This document shows, piece by piece, positions 1-8,000 of a stretch of 64,000 bases of DNA (position 1 is the first letter of the stretch; each line of letters starts with the position of its first letter). The DNA is taken from NCBI GenBank assembly GCA_965218775.1, contig CBDCLS010000006.1, positions 2,542,001-2,606,000 of the forward strand, read 5' to 3'. The stretch comes from CAUZIZ01 sp965218775. GTDB taxonomy: Bacteria; Acidobacteriota; UBA6911; RPQK01; JAJDTT01. The position numbers and the translations under genes were made by a program. The notes under the pieces were generated by a model. It saw nothing but the letters and a program-made list of their open reading frames with translations. It was not told where the DNA came from and did not search any database.

Positions 1-481
1 TGAGCTTGACGACGAAGCGGCTTCCCACGGCACGCACTTCGTACTGGTTCCAGCTGGCGCCCTCGAAGCTGGCGGGCTCGGCTTGGACGTAGTGGACCAG
101 GCTTCCCGTGTTCAAGCCCTGCGGGTGGCGGTTGAAGATCTGCAGTTCGTAGCCGGTCCGGTGGGGCGGTCCCCTTCGGGCGGAGCGTAGAAAGATGCCG
201 CTGTTTCCGTCCGCCGCGGTGCGAAACTCGAGCCTCAGCTCGAAGTCACCAAACATGCTGGTGCTGCCCAGCCAACCGGCGCCACCGCCATCCGATCGAA
301 GGACGCCGTCCTCGACCTTCCAGCGCGCCTCGCCGTGCCACTCCCAGCCGTACTCGGTTTGGCCGTCCCACAGGAGAATCCAGCCTTCCGCGACCTCCTG
401 TGGGGTGAGGGTGTTGTGGTCCGAGGCGAGGGCGCCCAGGGACAGAAGTGAGATGGCGAACATCTGACGAAGAATTTGCAT
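1..481 (-). CDS. DUF1080 (3-keto-disaccharide hydrolase-like) exported protein, 3' end outside window
   Basis: The reverse strand encodes a protein that starts with a short hydrophobic signal-like stretch (MQILRQMFAISLLSLGALA). It continues into a DUF1080/LamG-like beta-sandwich: a WILLWDG motif near residue 30, WKVEDGVL near residue 55 and NSGIFLRS near residue 98. These are the typical conserved blocks of the family known as 3-keto-disaccharide hydrolase-like, which is frequent in glycan-degrading Acidobacteriota and Planctomycetes. The open frame is uninterrupted to base 1, so the C-terminus lies outside. An alternative in-frame ATG lies 9 bases upstream (488-490). I prefer 479-481 because a GGA-containing purine stretch sits about nine bases before it and it places the signal peptide at the N-terminus. 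Function is inferred from the family only. Confidence 0.82.
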   Translation of the reverse strand, partial: MQILRQMFAISLLSLGALASDHNTLTPQEVAEGWILLWDGQTEYGWEWHGEARWKVEDGVLRSDGGGAGWLGSTSMFGDFELRLEFRTAADGNSGIFLRSARRGPPHRTGYELQIFNRHPQGLNTGSLVHYVQAEPASFEGASWNQYEVRAVGSRFVVKL

Positions 482-797
482 GGTAGTCATCCGATCGGAC
501 CCGACACAGTATAGGGCGTTTAAGTGAAATCTGCTGGCCGCCAGGTTTCTCCGTCCTCAGAGACAAGACACGGATCTTGCCGTCACAACGCAAATTAGAT
601 TTCCGTCGGGGGTATCGTCAAGTCATCTGAGGGGCGCAGTTTCGCCCAAGACATGTAGACCCCCGAGAATCCCAGATGGGCCCAAGTCTATCACGCCATA
701 TGGAGTCCAGCGGTGGCCGGTCACCTAGCCTCCTTTCCTTGCCCTTGCCCGTGCCCGTGCCCTCGCCCGCCAGTCGTCCCGATACTGACCGGGTTGG
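482..797. other. Intergenic stretch with low-complexity GTGCCC/TTGCCC run
   Basis: No supported gene. On the minus strand a TATACT sequence (508-513) could be a -10 box for the DUF1080 gene but has no convincing -35. Bases about 733-772 hold a hexamer-like run of TTGCCC/GTGCCC/TCGCCC units. Similar G/C-rich runs recur around 20700-20725 and 21100-21120, next to other repeats. The run directly follows the broken transposase fragment. Confidence 0.5.
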
Positions 798-1061
798 TCA
801 AGAGCCTTGATACAACCCCAAAGATGAGGGCACGCTGAACCGCAGAATATCGAACAAGGACCTGGGTTTATGCAGTCGATAGTAAGGCGTGCCGAGAGTG
901 GAAAAGAAGGTTCTGCCGCATTCTTTGCAACGGTAGCGCCGCCGGCTTCCTTGCGTTGTGATGTAGAAGCAGTGTCGGATGATGTTACCCTTGCTGGGCT
1001 GCCCACTCACAGAGCAATCCGGGTTGGGACAGGACCGAGATGAGCTCTCGCTTCGCTTCAT
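798..1061 (-). pseudogene. IS1-like transposase N-terminal zinc-ribbon fragment
   Basis: The 87-residue frame carries the cysteine ribbon typical of IS1/InsA-like transposases: CPNPDCSVSG near residue 11 and YRCKECGRTFFSTLGTPYYR near residue 43. After the YYRLHKPRSLFD block such proteins normally continue into a helix-turn-helix and a DDE catalytic domain. Here the frame departs from that pattern and stops within about 20 residues, beside a low-complexity run. I read it as a truncated remnant. No matching inverted ends or target duplication were found nearby, so the element boundaries are unknown. Confidence 0.6.
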
Positions 1062-1251
1062 ACATGTCTCGATGACAGAGATGGCACAGGAAATCCAGTT
1101 AGAATCAAATGTTGCGGGACTCCCGGGGAGAAGGTTAACAACATTCCCTGGAGAAGCACCGATGGAATCAAAATTTCAAATATCTAGTATCCTTGATATC
1201 CTTTGGTCAGTTTGAGTTTCGCCTCAACACCCCGATCAGGGCCCGACCGTG

Positions 1252-4200
1252 ATGTTGTGGAGGCCTACGAGCGCTAGACGTCTCTGGAATCGTTGGTGCT
1301 GTACCGTGGTGAGAACGGGCGTTGCGATCTCCCTTCTCTTACTGGGCAGCCGTGAGGTGATCCTTGTCCACGGACGGGTAAGCGACTTCGAAACGGTACA
1401 GATTGGTCCCGTCACTTCGATTGTTGCAGACCGCGACGGCAACGTCTGGATCGCCACAGAGGAAGACGGCGTCAAGCGTTATCACCCACAAACTTTGTAT
1501 AAGGCCTTCCGAGAAGGTCTTCCTTCGACACGCGTCCACGTCGTCTATCTGGACCGTGAGGGCAGCCTTCTGGCTGGAACCAGCAAAGGAGTAGCCCGGT
1601 TTGATGGCCGGAAATTCGAGCGCTTCCCTGACGCCGAGATAAATCGCTCAGAGGTCCGGGCGCTTGTCCAGGACCCGAAGGGAACCTACTGGTTCTGTTC
1701 CAGCAAGTCTTTTTTCACCTTCGACGGGCAGGGCGCAAAGGCGGTGAGCGACGCTCCTTCCGCGATCAACAACGCCACAGCGATCTGCCTCTCAGGATCG
1801 GGTGACCTCTGGTTTGCCACCCCCGAGGGTGCTATAAGATTCGACCGCACTGCCTACCAGACATACACAACTCAGCACGGCCTTCCCTCCAACCGGGTGA
1901 ACACCATCCTCCAAGCCGGTCCTGACCTGTTGCTGGGGACCAGCCAGGGATTGGTGCGGTTCGCGGATTCGAAATTTGAGCCGTTTCCCTCCCGGCAAGG
2001 TTTGACGGACAATGTTCGTGCCGTCTATGTGGACCGAAGCGGTCGCTATTGGTTTGGCACCAACCGGGGCGTCTTTCATTACGAGGGAGGCCGAACAACT
2101 CCCTTCGAACTGGATAAGAGCCGTTTCGCGCCCACCAAGGTTGTCGCCGTCGCTGAAGATGGTCGGGGAGATCTCTGGTTCGGTACCGACGATCTCTATG
2201 TGGCCAGGTTGACTCCTCCAGCGACAACCTCGATTGCCAAGGCCGAACCCTTGGAACCCTCTGTCGATCCACACGAAGGGCAGGTTGGCAGCCTCATACA
2301 AGAGGCGAAGGCACTGTCGAAGGCTGGGAGCTGGAGTCAGGCGGCCTCCAGATACCGGCAAGTACTGGATCAGTTTGACGCTGAAAATCCGGGAGCGAGA
2401 GAGGGACTCGTCGCGGCCCTGCTAGGGTCGGCCCTGCAGCAGGAACAAGGATCTCGGTTCGAAGATGCACTGCAGAACCTTACCGAAGCCCAGCGGCTCG
2501 AGCCCAACAATCCCCGGGTTACCTCTACACTGAAGCGAGTGCGCAACCTCGAAATCCAGCGCGAACAGCAGGTGAAGGTGAATCAGGCCTATCAATCCGC
2601 CCTGGATCACCTCGAAGCCAAGCGCTGGACTGCCGCAATTCGCAGCCTCGACGATCTGCTTCGCCTCGAACCAGGACGAGCGGACGCCAACAAAGCCAAG
2701 TTAGATGCCTACCTGGGTCTCGCGGAGCAGCAGCAGCGCGCCGGGCAAACTGCGGCAGCCGTCGGGAGCTTCAACTCAGTCCTGCGACTCGATTCCAAGA
2801 ATCAGACCGCGCTCCTGGCGCTGCAGGGAATCCAGCGCCAGGAGGCAGAGGAGGGGCGGCGTGAGGGAGCCGAGAGGGCCTTCCGGGAAGGACAGCAACA
2901 GCTGGAGTCGGCCGGTTGGGCCGGTGCGATCTCCAAGTTCCAGGAAGCGCTGGACCTGGTCCCCAGCTATCAACCGGCTCGGGACGGACTTCACCAGGTC
3001 TACATCGGCCGAGGCCGTCAGTTTCTGGAGCTGAAAGATTGGGATCAGGCGCTTGCCAGTTTCGACTCTGCAAATTCCTTTGGCGAGGTCCCCGCCGAGC
3101 TGATTCGGGAGGCTCGAATCGGAAAACTTTACGCCGACGGCACCCAGGCTCTCGAGTCGGAAGAGTGGAATATAGCCAGGAAGCACTTCGAGGAGCTACT
3201 CCTCCTGGAGCCCGAGGACCAAAATACGAAAGACCGGCTCACCGAGCTTCAGGCGGGACTGTTGTTTTCGACTGGAGTGGCCCTGTACAACGACCAGAAG
3301 TGGGAGAGTGCTCGGGTGCAATTCGATCAGGTCACTCAGTTCGTTCAAAACCTGAGACCCGCTCTGGAGCGGGCCAACCATATCCGCCAGAAAGCCGACA
3401 ATTGGATCCAGAAAATCGAGCAGGGAGTCGATCAGCGAGTCATCAAAAACTCAATCGAAAGGGCAAATGAATACCTGGTGGACGGGAATTGGGATCGCGC
3501 ATCCGAAGCCTTCAGCAGGGTCATCGCAGACTACGGCAAGATCACGGCTGCCGTCGAAGGCCTGAAGAAGGCGAAGGAGGAGCAGGAGAAGGTACGCAGA
3601 GCGGAGAAGGAGCGCTCCACGCAGCAGCAAAGAGAACAGCAAAGGCTGTTCCTGGTAGTAGGTGTCATTGCAACCCTTCTGCTGGTAACCGCTGTCTACC
3701 TCTGGTCTCCATTGCGACGGGCCCGACTCTTCGCCTCCCTGGGACGGCTGCAGTCGGCCGTCCGCATCTACGAGAAGCTTCTGGAGCGGAATCCCACTGC
3801 CGCCTCGGCGCTCTCGCCCCTGGCAGATCTGTATCTCAAGCTGGGCCGGAGGGGTGGTGTAGCCGATCTCTACGAGAACTACCTGAAAGTGAAACCCGAC
3901 GATGTCCAAATTCTTTGCCAGGCCGGAGATCACTACTTCGAGCAGGGGAATCAGCCGGAGGCGCTGCGGATCTATCACCGGATCCTGGAGCTGGGTGAGG
4001 GAGAGAAGCAAGTCTACCAGCGACTTCTGGAGATTCACGATAAGAGCGAGGTTCCGGATCAGCTGCTTGAAGAACTCTACCAACCGGCGCTGCACAAGGA
4101 ACCCGAGAGCCCCGAGCTGAATCTGCTGCTGGCCCGGGTTTATCTGAGATCGGGTGAAGTCGATCCGGAGAGTTTGGTGATCTATCAACGTGCGCTGACG

Positions 4201-6540
4201 CTGGAACCGGACAATCCGGATCTCCGCCTGGCCTTAGCCCAGGGGTATCTGAATCAGGGACGTCTTAGAGAAGCGGTGGAGGAGTCGCAGCAGATTCTGG
4301 ATCGAGATGCCGAGCACGAGCTGGCGCGCGCGACTCTGCTGCAAGCAAGCCAGAAGGGGGACTCGCTCGATCAGGCCTTCCAGATTCTCAAGTCCTACGA
4401 CTACCCGGCGTTTTCACTGCTGCAGGCATTCGAAGCCATCCTCGAAATAGCCCCCCAATTCAGACCGGAGGCTCAGGAGCGCTATCTCCAGGTGTTGGAA
4501 ACACTCCCCGAAGACGCACCGGAACGGCCCCTGTTCCGGGCTCACATCGCTCTGACCGACGGGGACACGGCACTCGCCGCAGAACAGCTGGAACAGGCCG
4601 ACCCGGCCGCCAATCCGGTCGAGTGGCTGCCCGATGATCGCCCTGAGAGCGACGCGTTTCTGCGGCAATTGATCCGAGGCAACGAGCGCCTTCTCCAGCA
4701 GACCGAGCTTCAAACGCCAGCGTCCGAGTCGAGCCCCCAGATGATTCTACGGCTGGCCCGGCTCTACCGTCGATACGGTGATTGGAGCGAGGCGCTGACA
4801 GCCTTTCAAAGGATCGTCGCTATACCGGAATGGGAGGTCCGGGCGAGGGCAGCCCAAGAAGAGATCCTCGACAGCCTGCCGATCGTCGACGTGGCCTCCA
4901 AGTTTTTCGACGACATTCCTTGGACCGTCACCGACCTCGAAGGAAATCCGCACGCTTTTTCGGCGAGGACTCAAAACCAGGCTGCATTGAAGGGGACAGA
5001 AACTGAAGCTTCCGAAGCAGATTCAGGAGACCCTTCCTCCTCGGGTCGACAGCAAGTCAGCAACCTCGTGATCGACCCGCCAACGCCCTTCGAAAAAACC
5101 CGGATTCGATGTTTCGAGCGCCCGATTGCCGCCGATGACATTGTCCAGTTCCAGAAGCTATTCGCCGGGTTGGCGGGCGGGAAGCAGAAAGGTCGCGACG
5201 GAGCCAGCGATGTCAATACCGAGATCGCCTTTGTGGTCGGCCCGGCTCGGCCCAGACAAGATGTCTATGCTCTGATCTACGGAATGATGTCGGAAGATCC
5301 GCCACTCACCATCATCCCGCTGGAAGCGCCACGACTGAGGGAGGCGATGGTCAACCTGAAGGCCTCCGAGTCCCTGGAGCAGTTGCTCCACCAGTGGCTG
5401 GGTCAGGGAGATCTCTACGATGTCCACAACCCAATTGCCGACGCCGCCACCTTTTTCGGCCGCGGACAGATGATCAATCGTCTGACCACCAAGATCATTC
5501 AGCGAGAGAACTTCGGCATTTTCGGACTGCGGAAGGTGGGCAAGACCTCACTCATCTTCCAGCTTAGCGAGAACCTCCCCAAGACCTTGATCGCCTACGT
5601 GGACTTGCAGTCCATCTCCTCCCGGCGATGCGAAGAGGTCTATTTTCGTCTGATCCAGGCCTTGAGCCGCGAGCTGCGCGTCAAGTTTCCCGACCATTCG
5701 ATGCCCGACTTCGGTCTGCAGAGCTACGATCCACGGAAGGAATATCCCGACATTGCCACCGACTTTCACAACGATCTGCTGAAGCTCAAAGCGGTCCTGG
5801 AAGGGAACGGTGAAATGCCACGAGTGCTGCTGCTCCTGGATGAAATCGAGCTGTTGGTTCCCTCGGGACAGAGTCCGGGCCTGCAGGGTTATGACACTTT
5901 GCTACGTCAGGTCCGTGGTCTGTACCAACAGGAGCGCTTCATTCTGTCGGGTGTGGTCGGGGCCAATCCGACAGTCTGTCGGAAGGGGAAGTGGGGAGAC
6001 CGGGACAATCCCATGTTTCAGTACTACGACGAGGTCTTTCTGACGCCTCTCCAACACGCAGAATGCGACCAGATGATTCAGGGCATAGGCGAAATGATGG
6101 GTATTTCCTACGACGCCGACAGTCTGGCTCGGATCTACCACGAATCGGGGGGGCATCCCTATGTGGCGCGCCAGCTGTGCAGTCGCATCGTGAGCCGCCA
6201 CCATGACCGGCCACTGAAAGTCAGCGAGAGCATGGTCGGCGAGGGAGTCGACGATTACATCTCCCAGCGAGCGGATTACTTTCAGGGTGTCTTTCGCGGC
6301 TACATCACGGGCCATGCACGCAAGATCCTCGAGATGGCCTCGATGGATCAAGAGAACCGCGTCGATCGTCGCCAATTGAAGAGGTTTGCGGAAAGCAGCG
6401 GCTTTAGCACGGACGCACTGGCGAGGGCGCTGCAGGATCTGGAGTTATTCCATCTCCTGACCAGAGATCAGGAGACGTATTCGATCAAGATGAATCTGCT
6501 GCGGCTATGGATTCAGCGTTCCTGGCTGGGGGTGGAGTAG
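1252..6540 (+). CDS. Giant propeller-TPR-transmembrane-TPR-STAND ATPase (putative envelope sensor)
   Basis: About 1762 residues. A hydrophobic N-terminus (AISLLLLGS near residue 25) is followed to about residue 325 by repeats of the two-component-regulator propeller type, recognisable by GLPSxRV and DLWFGT blocks. Residues about 340-780 are TPR-like repeats ending in a charged coiled coil. A single membrane segment (LFLVVGVIATLLLVTAVYL) lies near residues 797-816, followed by arginines. Further TPRs run to about 1200, then an alpha/beta region, then a P-loop ATPase with FFGRGQ, GLRKVGKTS (about 1425), LLLLDEIELL (about 1528) and ESGGHPYVARQLC, and a C-terminal winged-helix-like region. This is a STAND/AAA_16-type module. 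If the N-terminus is exported, the propeller and first TPRs are periplasmic and the ATPase cytosolic. A GTG directly precedes the chosen ATG. Ligand and output are unknown. Confidence 0.85.
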   Translation: MLWRPTSARRLWNRWCCTVVRTGVAISLLLLGSREVILVHGRVSDFETVQIGPVTSIVADRDGNVWIATEEDGVKRYHPQTLYKAFREGLPSTRVHVVYLDREGSLLAGTSKGVARFDGRKFERFPDAEINRSEVRALVQDPKGTYWFCSSKSFFTFDGQGAKAVSDAPSAINNATAICLSGSGDLWFATPEGAIRFDRTAYQTYTTQHGLPSNRVNTILQAGPDLLLGTSQGLVRFADSKFEPFPSRQGLTDNVRAVYVDRSGRYWFGTNRGVFHYEGGRTTPFELDKSRFAPTKVVAVAEDGRGDLWFGTDDLYVARLTPPATTSIAKAEPLEPSVDPHEGQVGSLIQEAKALSKAGSWSQAASRYRQVLDQFDAENPGAREGLVAALLGSALQQEQGSRFEDALQNLTEAQRLEPNNPRVTSTLKRVRNLEIQREQQVKVNQAYQSALDHLEAKRWTAAIRSLDDLLRLEPGRADANKAKLDAYLGLAEQQQRAGQTAAAVGSFNSVLRLDSKNQTALLALQGIQRQEAEEGRREGAERAFREGQQQLESAGWAGAISKFQEALDLVPSYQPARDGLHQVYIGRGRQFLELKDWDQALASFDSANSFGEVPAELIREARIGKLYADGTQALESEEWNIARKHFEELLLLEPEDQNTKDRLTELQAGLLFSTGVALYNDQKWESARVQFDQVTQFVQNLRPALERANHIRQKADNWIQKIEQGVDQRVIKNSIERANEYLVDGNWDRASEAFSRVIADYGKITAAVEGLKKAKEEQEKVRRAEKERSTQQQREQQRLFLVVGVIATLLLVTAVYLWSPLRRARLFASLGRLQSAVRIYEKLLERNPTAASALSPLADLYLKLGRRGGVADLYENYLKVKPDDVQILCQAGDHYFEQGNQPEALRIYHRILELGEGEKQVYQRLLEIHDKSEVPDQLLEELYQPALHKEPESPELNLLLARVYLRSGEVDPESLVIYQRALTLEPDNPDLRLALAQGYLNQGRLREAVEESQQILDRDAEHELARATLLQASQKGDSLDQAFQILKSYDYPAFSLLQAFEAILEIAPQFRPEAQERYLQVLETLPEDAPERPLFRAHIALTDGDTALAAEQLEQADPAANPVEWLPDDRPESDAFLRQLIRGNERLLQQTELQTPASESSPQMILRLARLYRRYGDWSEALTAFQRIVAIPEWEVRARAAQEEILDSLPIVDVASKFFDDIPWTVTDLEGNPHAFSARTQNQAALKGTETEASEADSGDPSSSGRQQVSNLVIDPPTPFEKTRIRCFERPIAADDIVQFQKLFAGLAGGKQKGRDGASDVNTEIAFVVGPARPRQDVYALIYGMMSEDPPLTIIPLEAPRLREAMVNLKASESLEQLLHQWLGQGDLYDVHNPIADAATFFGRGQMINRLTTKIIQRENFGIFGLRKVGKTSLIFQLSENLPKTLIAYVDLQSISSRRCEEVYFRLIQALSRELRVKFPDHSMPDFGLQSYDPRKEYPDIATDFHNDLLKLKAVLEGNGEMPRVLLLLDEIELLVPSGQSPGLQGYDTLLRQVRGLYQQERFILSGVVGANPTVCRKGKWGDRDNPMFQYYDEVFLTPLQHAECDQMIQGIGEMMGISYDADSLARIYHESGGHPYVARQLCSRIVSRHHDRPLKVSESMVGEGVDDYISQRADYFQGVFRGYITGHARKILEMASMDQENRVDRRQLKRFAESSGFSTDALARALQDLELFHLLTRDQETYSIKMNLLRLWIQRSWLGVE

Positions 6541-6556
6541 TCCGAGGTGGAAGGTT

Positions 6557-6750
6557 TAACCCGGATTTCTCAGCGCCAGTCTACTACGGCGCCACAATCA
6601 TCCGCCCTGGCTGTGTTACGCTCGGTCGGCCTCCTCGACGTACTGTATAAGTACGACTGCGGGGGCTCGCCACGAGTGGTCTCGGTCGCAAGCCTTGCCA
6701 GGACAGCGCTTGCGACGCCTCGCTACGACCGGCGATGAGAAATCCGGTTA
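6557..6750. repeat. MITE/REP-like inverted-repeat element, copy 1
   Basis: A 194-bp stretch between the two STAND ATPase genes ends in an inverted repeat: left AACCCGGATTTCTCAGCGCC, right GGCGATGAGAAATCCGGTT. An internal palindrome (GTCGCAAG ... CTTGCGAC, about 6685-6716) adds structure. Nearly the same sequence recurs at 20726-20905. It contains no convincing gene and is best read as a small non-autonomous element. No target duplication could be fixed with confidence. Confidence 0.75.
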
Positions 6751-6784
6751 GGATGAGTCTTTTGGAAGTCTTCGGGTTTTTTGT

Positions 6785-6795
6785 ATGAAAAAGAT
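6785..6795 (+). other. Detached native start codon of the downstream DUF4062-ATPase gene
   Basis: ATG at 6785-6787 followed by AAAAAGAT, the left copy of the IS target duplication. Joined to base 8949 it reads M-K-K-I-N-I-S-R-V-V-V-A-S-P-S-D-V, a natural beta-strand start for a DUF4062-like domain. It is now separated from its gene by 2145 bp of IS sequence. Confidence 0.85.
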
Positions 6796-6813
6796 GGGGA
6801 TTATAAATAAACG

Positions 6814-6842
6814 TTGACATTCCCGCCCGTCTGATCTACTCT
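6814..6842 (+). promoter_or_regulatory. Predicted inward promoter for cargo genes, -35 inside left IS end
   Basis: TTGACA (6814-6819), a 17-base spacer and TACTCT (6837-6842). The -35 overlaps the inner edge of the left inverted repeat. An AAAGGAG ribosome-binding site precedes the first cargo start at 6900. The -10 is weak, so the call is moderate. Confidence 0.5.
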
Positions 6843-6899
6843 TTCATTGACCCCGGCGTCCACTTCCGGGCACCTGGGAATCCACAAAGGAGTTATTAC

Positions 6900-7208
6900 A
6901 TGAACAAATTAGTGGCAGCCTTTCTCGTAGTGGCGATTGTTGCCGTTTCTCCGGCCTTTGGGCAAATGAAGTTTGACAAGGTGGAGCTTAGAAACACATT
7001 CGGGAACACTAAGCATGGAAAGAAGGGGCGCCTTGTTATCGACGGAGAGAAAATCGAATTTCAGAGCAAGAATGGACGGGAGTACTTTACTATTCCAACC
7101 AGTGCCGTTCAGGATGTATTTTATTCACGGGTATCAGGAAGGCGAATAGGAGCAGCTATTCTCGTAACACCCTTCTTGCTATTTAGCAAGGGTCGGAAGC
7201 ACACATGA
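6900..7208 (+). CDS. Exported small cargo protein, N-terminal part (likely frameshifted)
   Basis: Begins with a clear signal peptide (MNKLVAAFLVVAIVAVSPAFG) behind AAAGGAG at seven-base spacing. The mature part reads like a small beta-rich domain (KGRLVIDGEKIEFQSKNG, REYFTIPTSAVQDVFYSRVS), possibly PH-like. The frame ends at GGRKHT-stop, where the TGA overlaps the next ATG by four bases. The next frame continues in the same style (MTLTFNDGEEMVGAVEF). This looks like one protein split by a single-base deletion near 7203 rather than two genes. It lies inside the IS1595-type element as cargo. Function unknown. Confidence 0.6.
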   Translation: MNKLVAAFLVVAIVAVSPAFGQMKFDKVELRNTFGNTKHGKKGRLVIDGEKIEFQSKNGREYFTIPTSAVQDVFYSRVSGRRIGAAILVTPFLLFSKGRKHT

Positions 7209-7390
7209 CGCTCACCTTCAACGATGGAGAGGAAATGGTGGGAGCCGTGGAGTTCAAACTTCACAAGGGAAATTACCGTAGTTGCCTTCGTTCTGTGGAA
7301 CAGATAACGGGGTTGACTATGGGCTACGATCAGGAAGGGATCAAAGAATCTGAACAGGAAGTTTCAAAGAGAAAAGAAGTTGAGAAGTAG
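7205..7390 (+). CDS. C-terminal continuation of the small cargo protein
   Basis: A 61-residue frame starting at an ATG that overlaps the stop of the preceding frame (ATGA). Its sequence (FNDGEEMVGAVEFKLHK, then a Lys/Glu-rich tail) looks like the second half of the domain begun upstream. If the ATGA overlap works by translational coupling the two halves could still be made separately. I favour a frameshift. No function is known. Confidence 0.45.
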   Translation: MTLTFNDGEEMVGAVEFKLHKGNYRSCLRSVEQITGLTMGYDQEGIKESEQEVSKRKEVEK

Positions 7391-7424
7391 TACGAGCTAA
7401 AGCTAGAATAGCCCGTACAGCGAA

Positions 7425-7448
7425 ACGCCCCGGCTCAAGCCGGGGCGT
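7425..7448 (+). terminator. Perfect 10-bp hairpin between cargo genes
   Basis: ACGCCCCGGC, loop TCAA, GCCGGGGCGT forms a ten-base-pair GC-rich stem, followed by CAATTTGATTGG. It lies 35 bases after the first cargo unit. The U tract is short, so it could be a weak intrinsic terminator or an mRNA-stabilising hairpin. Confidence 0.55.
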
Positions 7449-7492
7449 CAATTTGATTGGTCGGTTAGCAGCCGACCGGAAAGGCACGAACA

Positions 7493-7801
7493 ATGCCAGA
7501 ACAGATTAAGTCTACCCAAAAACCAGATAGTCAGTCAATCGAGAGTGGGATGAAGCGGGATTGGACACTCATTAAACTTCTGTTGCGGCATGTGGAGCGA
7601 CATGTGACCTCGGAGACACTTAGTCACGTTGGAATTCCGTATCCAGAAGTTTTGAATGGGTTTGACGATGAGCAGATTGCTTACCACATCACCTTGTGCG
7701 AGGAAGCTGGATTCATCGTACTCAATGAGAGTATTCGTCATATTCGACGGTTGACATGGGAGGGACACAACAAGCTCGATGATCTAAGGAGAAAACAATA
7801 A
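7493..7801 (+). CDS. DUF2513 family cargo protein
   Basis: The 102-residue product contains the DUF2513 signature: MKRDWTLIKLLLRHVE near residue 20, DDEQIAYHITLCEEAGFI in the middle and LTWEGHNKLDDLR at the C-terminus. DUF2513 proteins are small winged-helix-like proteins common in phages and mobile elements; their function is not established. Two starts are possible. ATG 7493 has GGAAAGG about eight bases upstream; ATG 7550 is where most family members begin and has a GAGAGTGGG stretch. It is carried within the IS1595-type element, after a hairpin and before another short frame. Confidence 0.75.
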   Translation: MPEQIKSTQKPDSQSIESGMKRDWTLIKLLLRHVERHVTSETLSHVGIPYPEVLNGFDDEQIAYHITLCEEAGFIVLNESIRHIRRLTWEGHNKLDDLRRKQ

Positions 7802-7802
7802 C

Positions 7803-8000
7803 ATGAAACCAACGCTAGATCCAAAACGAGATCTAAAGGGCGCAACTCCCGAGACGCTGGCCCGTGCCCTATTCCGGCGCACCGGCACCTTACGACCTGG
7901 AACCCGACGAAAGTCCGTTGTCCACGATGAGATCACGGAGAAGGAGCCTACGGCCGATAAGACGGGCAACGGTGTCTCGCATCTGAGCGAGCGTCCCTAG
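7803..8000 (+). CDS. Short cargo frame overlapping the transposase 3' end
   Basis: A 65-residue frame starts one base after the DUF2513 stop, with AAGGAG at good spacing. Its N-terminal part (MKPTLDPKRDLKGATPETLA, RALFRRTG) looks like a real protein. The second half overlaps the convergent transposase gene by about 110 bases and is low in structure. It may be a truncated regulator or an IS-specific accessory. No family is recognised, and the C-terminal half could be a by-product of the convergent coding sequence. Confidence 0.4.
   Translation: MKPTLDPKRDLKGATPETLARALFRRTGTLRPGTRRKSVVHDEITEKEPTADKTGNGVSHLSERP

Noticed and set aside
3451..4188. Minus-strand 245-codon frame inside the giant ATPase gene
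   Set aside because: Antisense of the TPR region; leucine/glutamine-rich pattern explained by reverse coding of the repeats.
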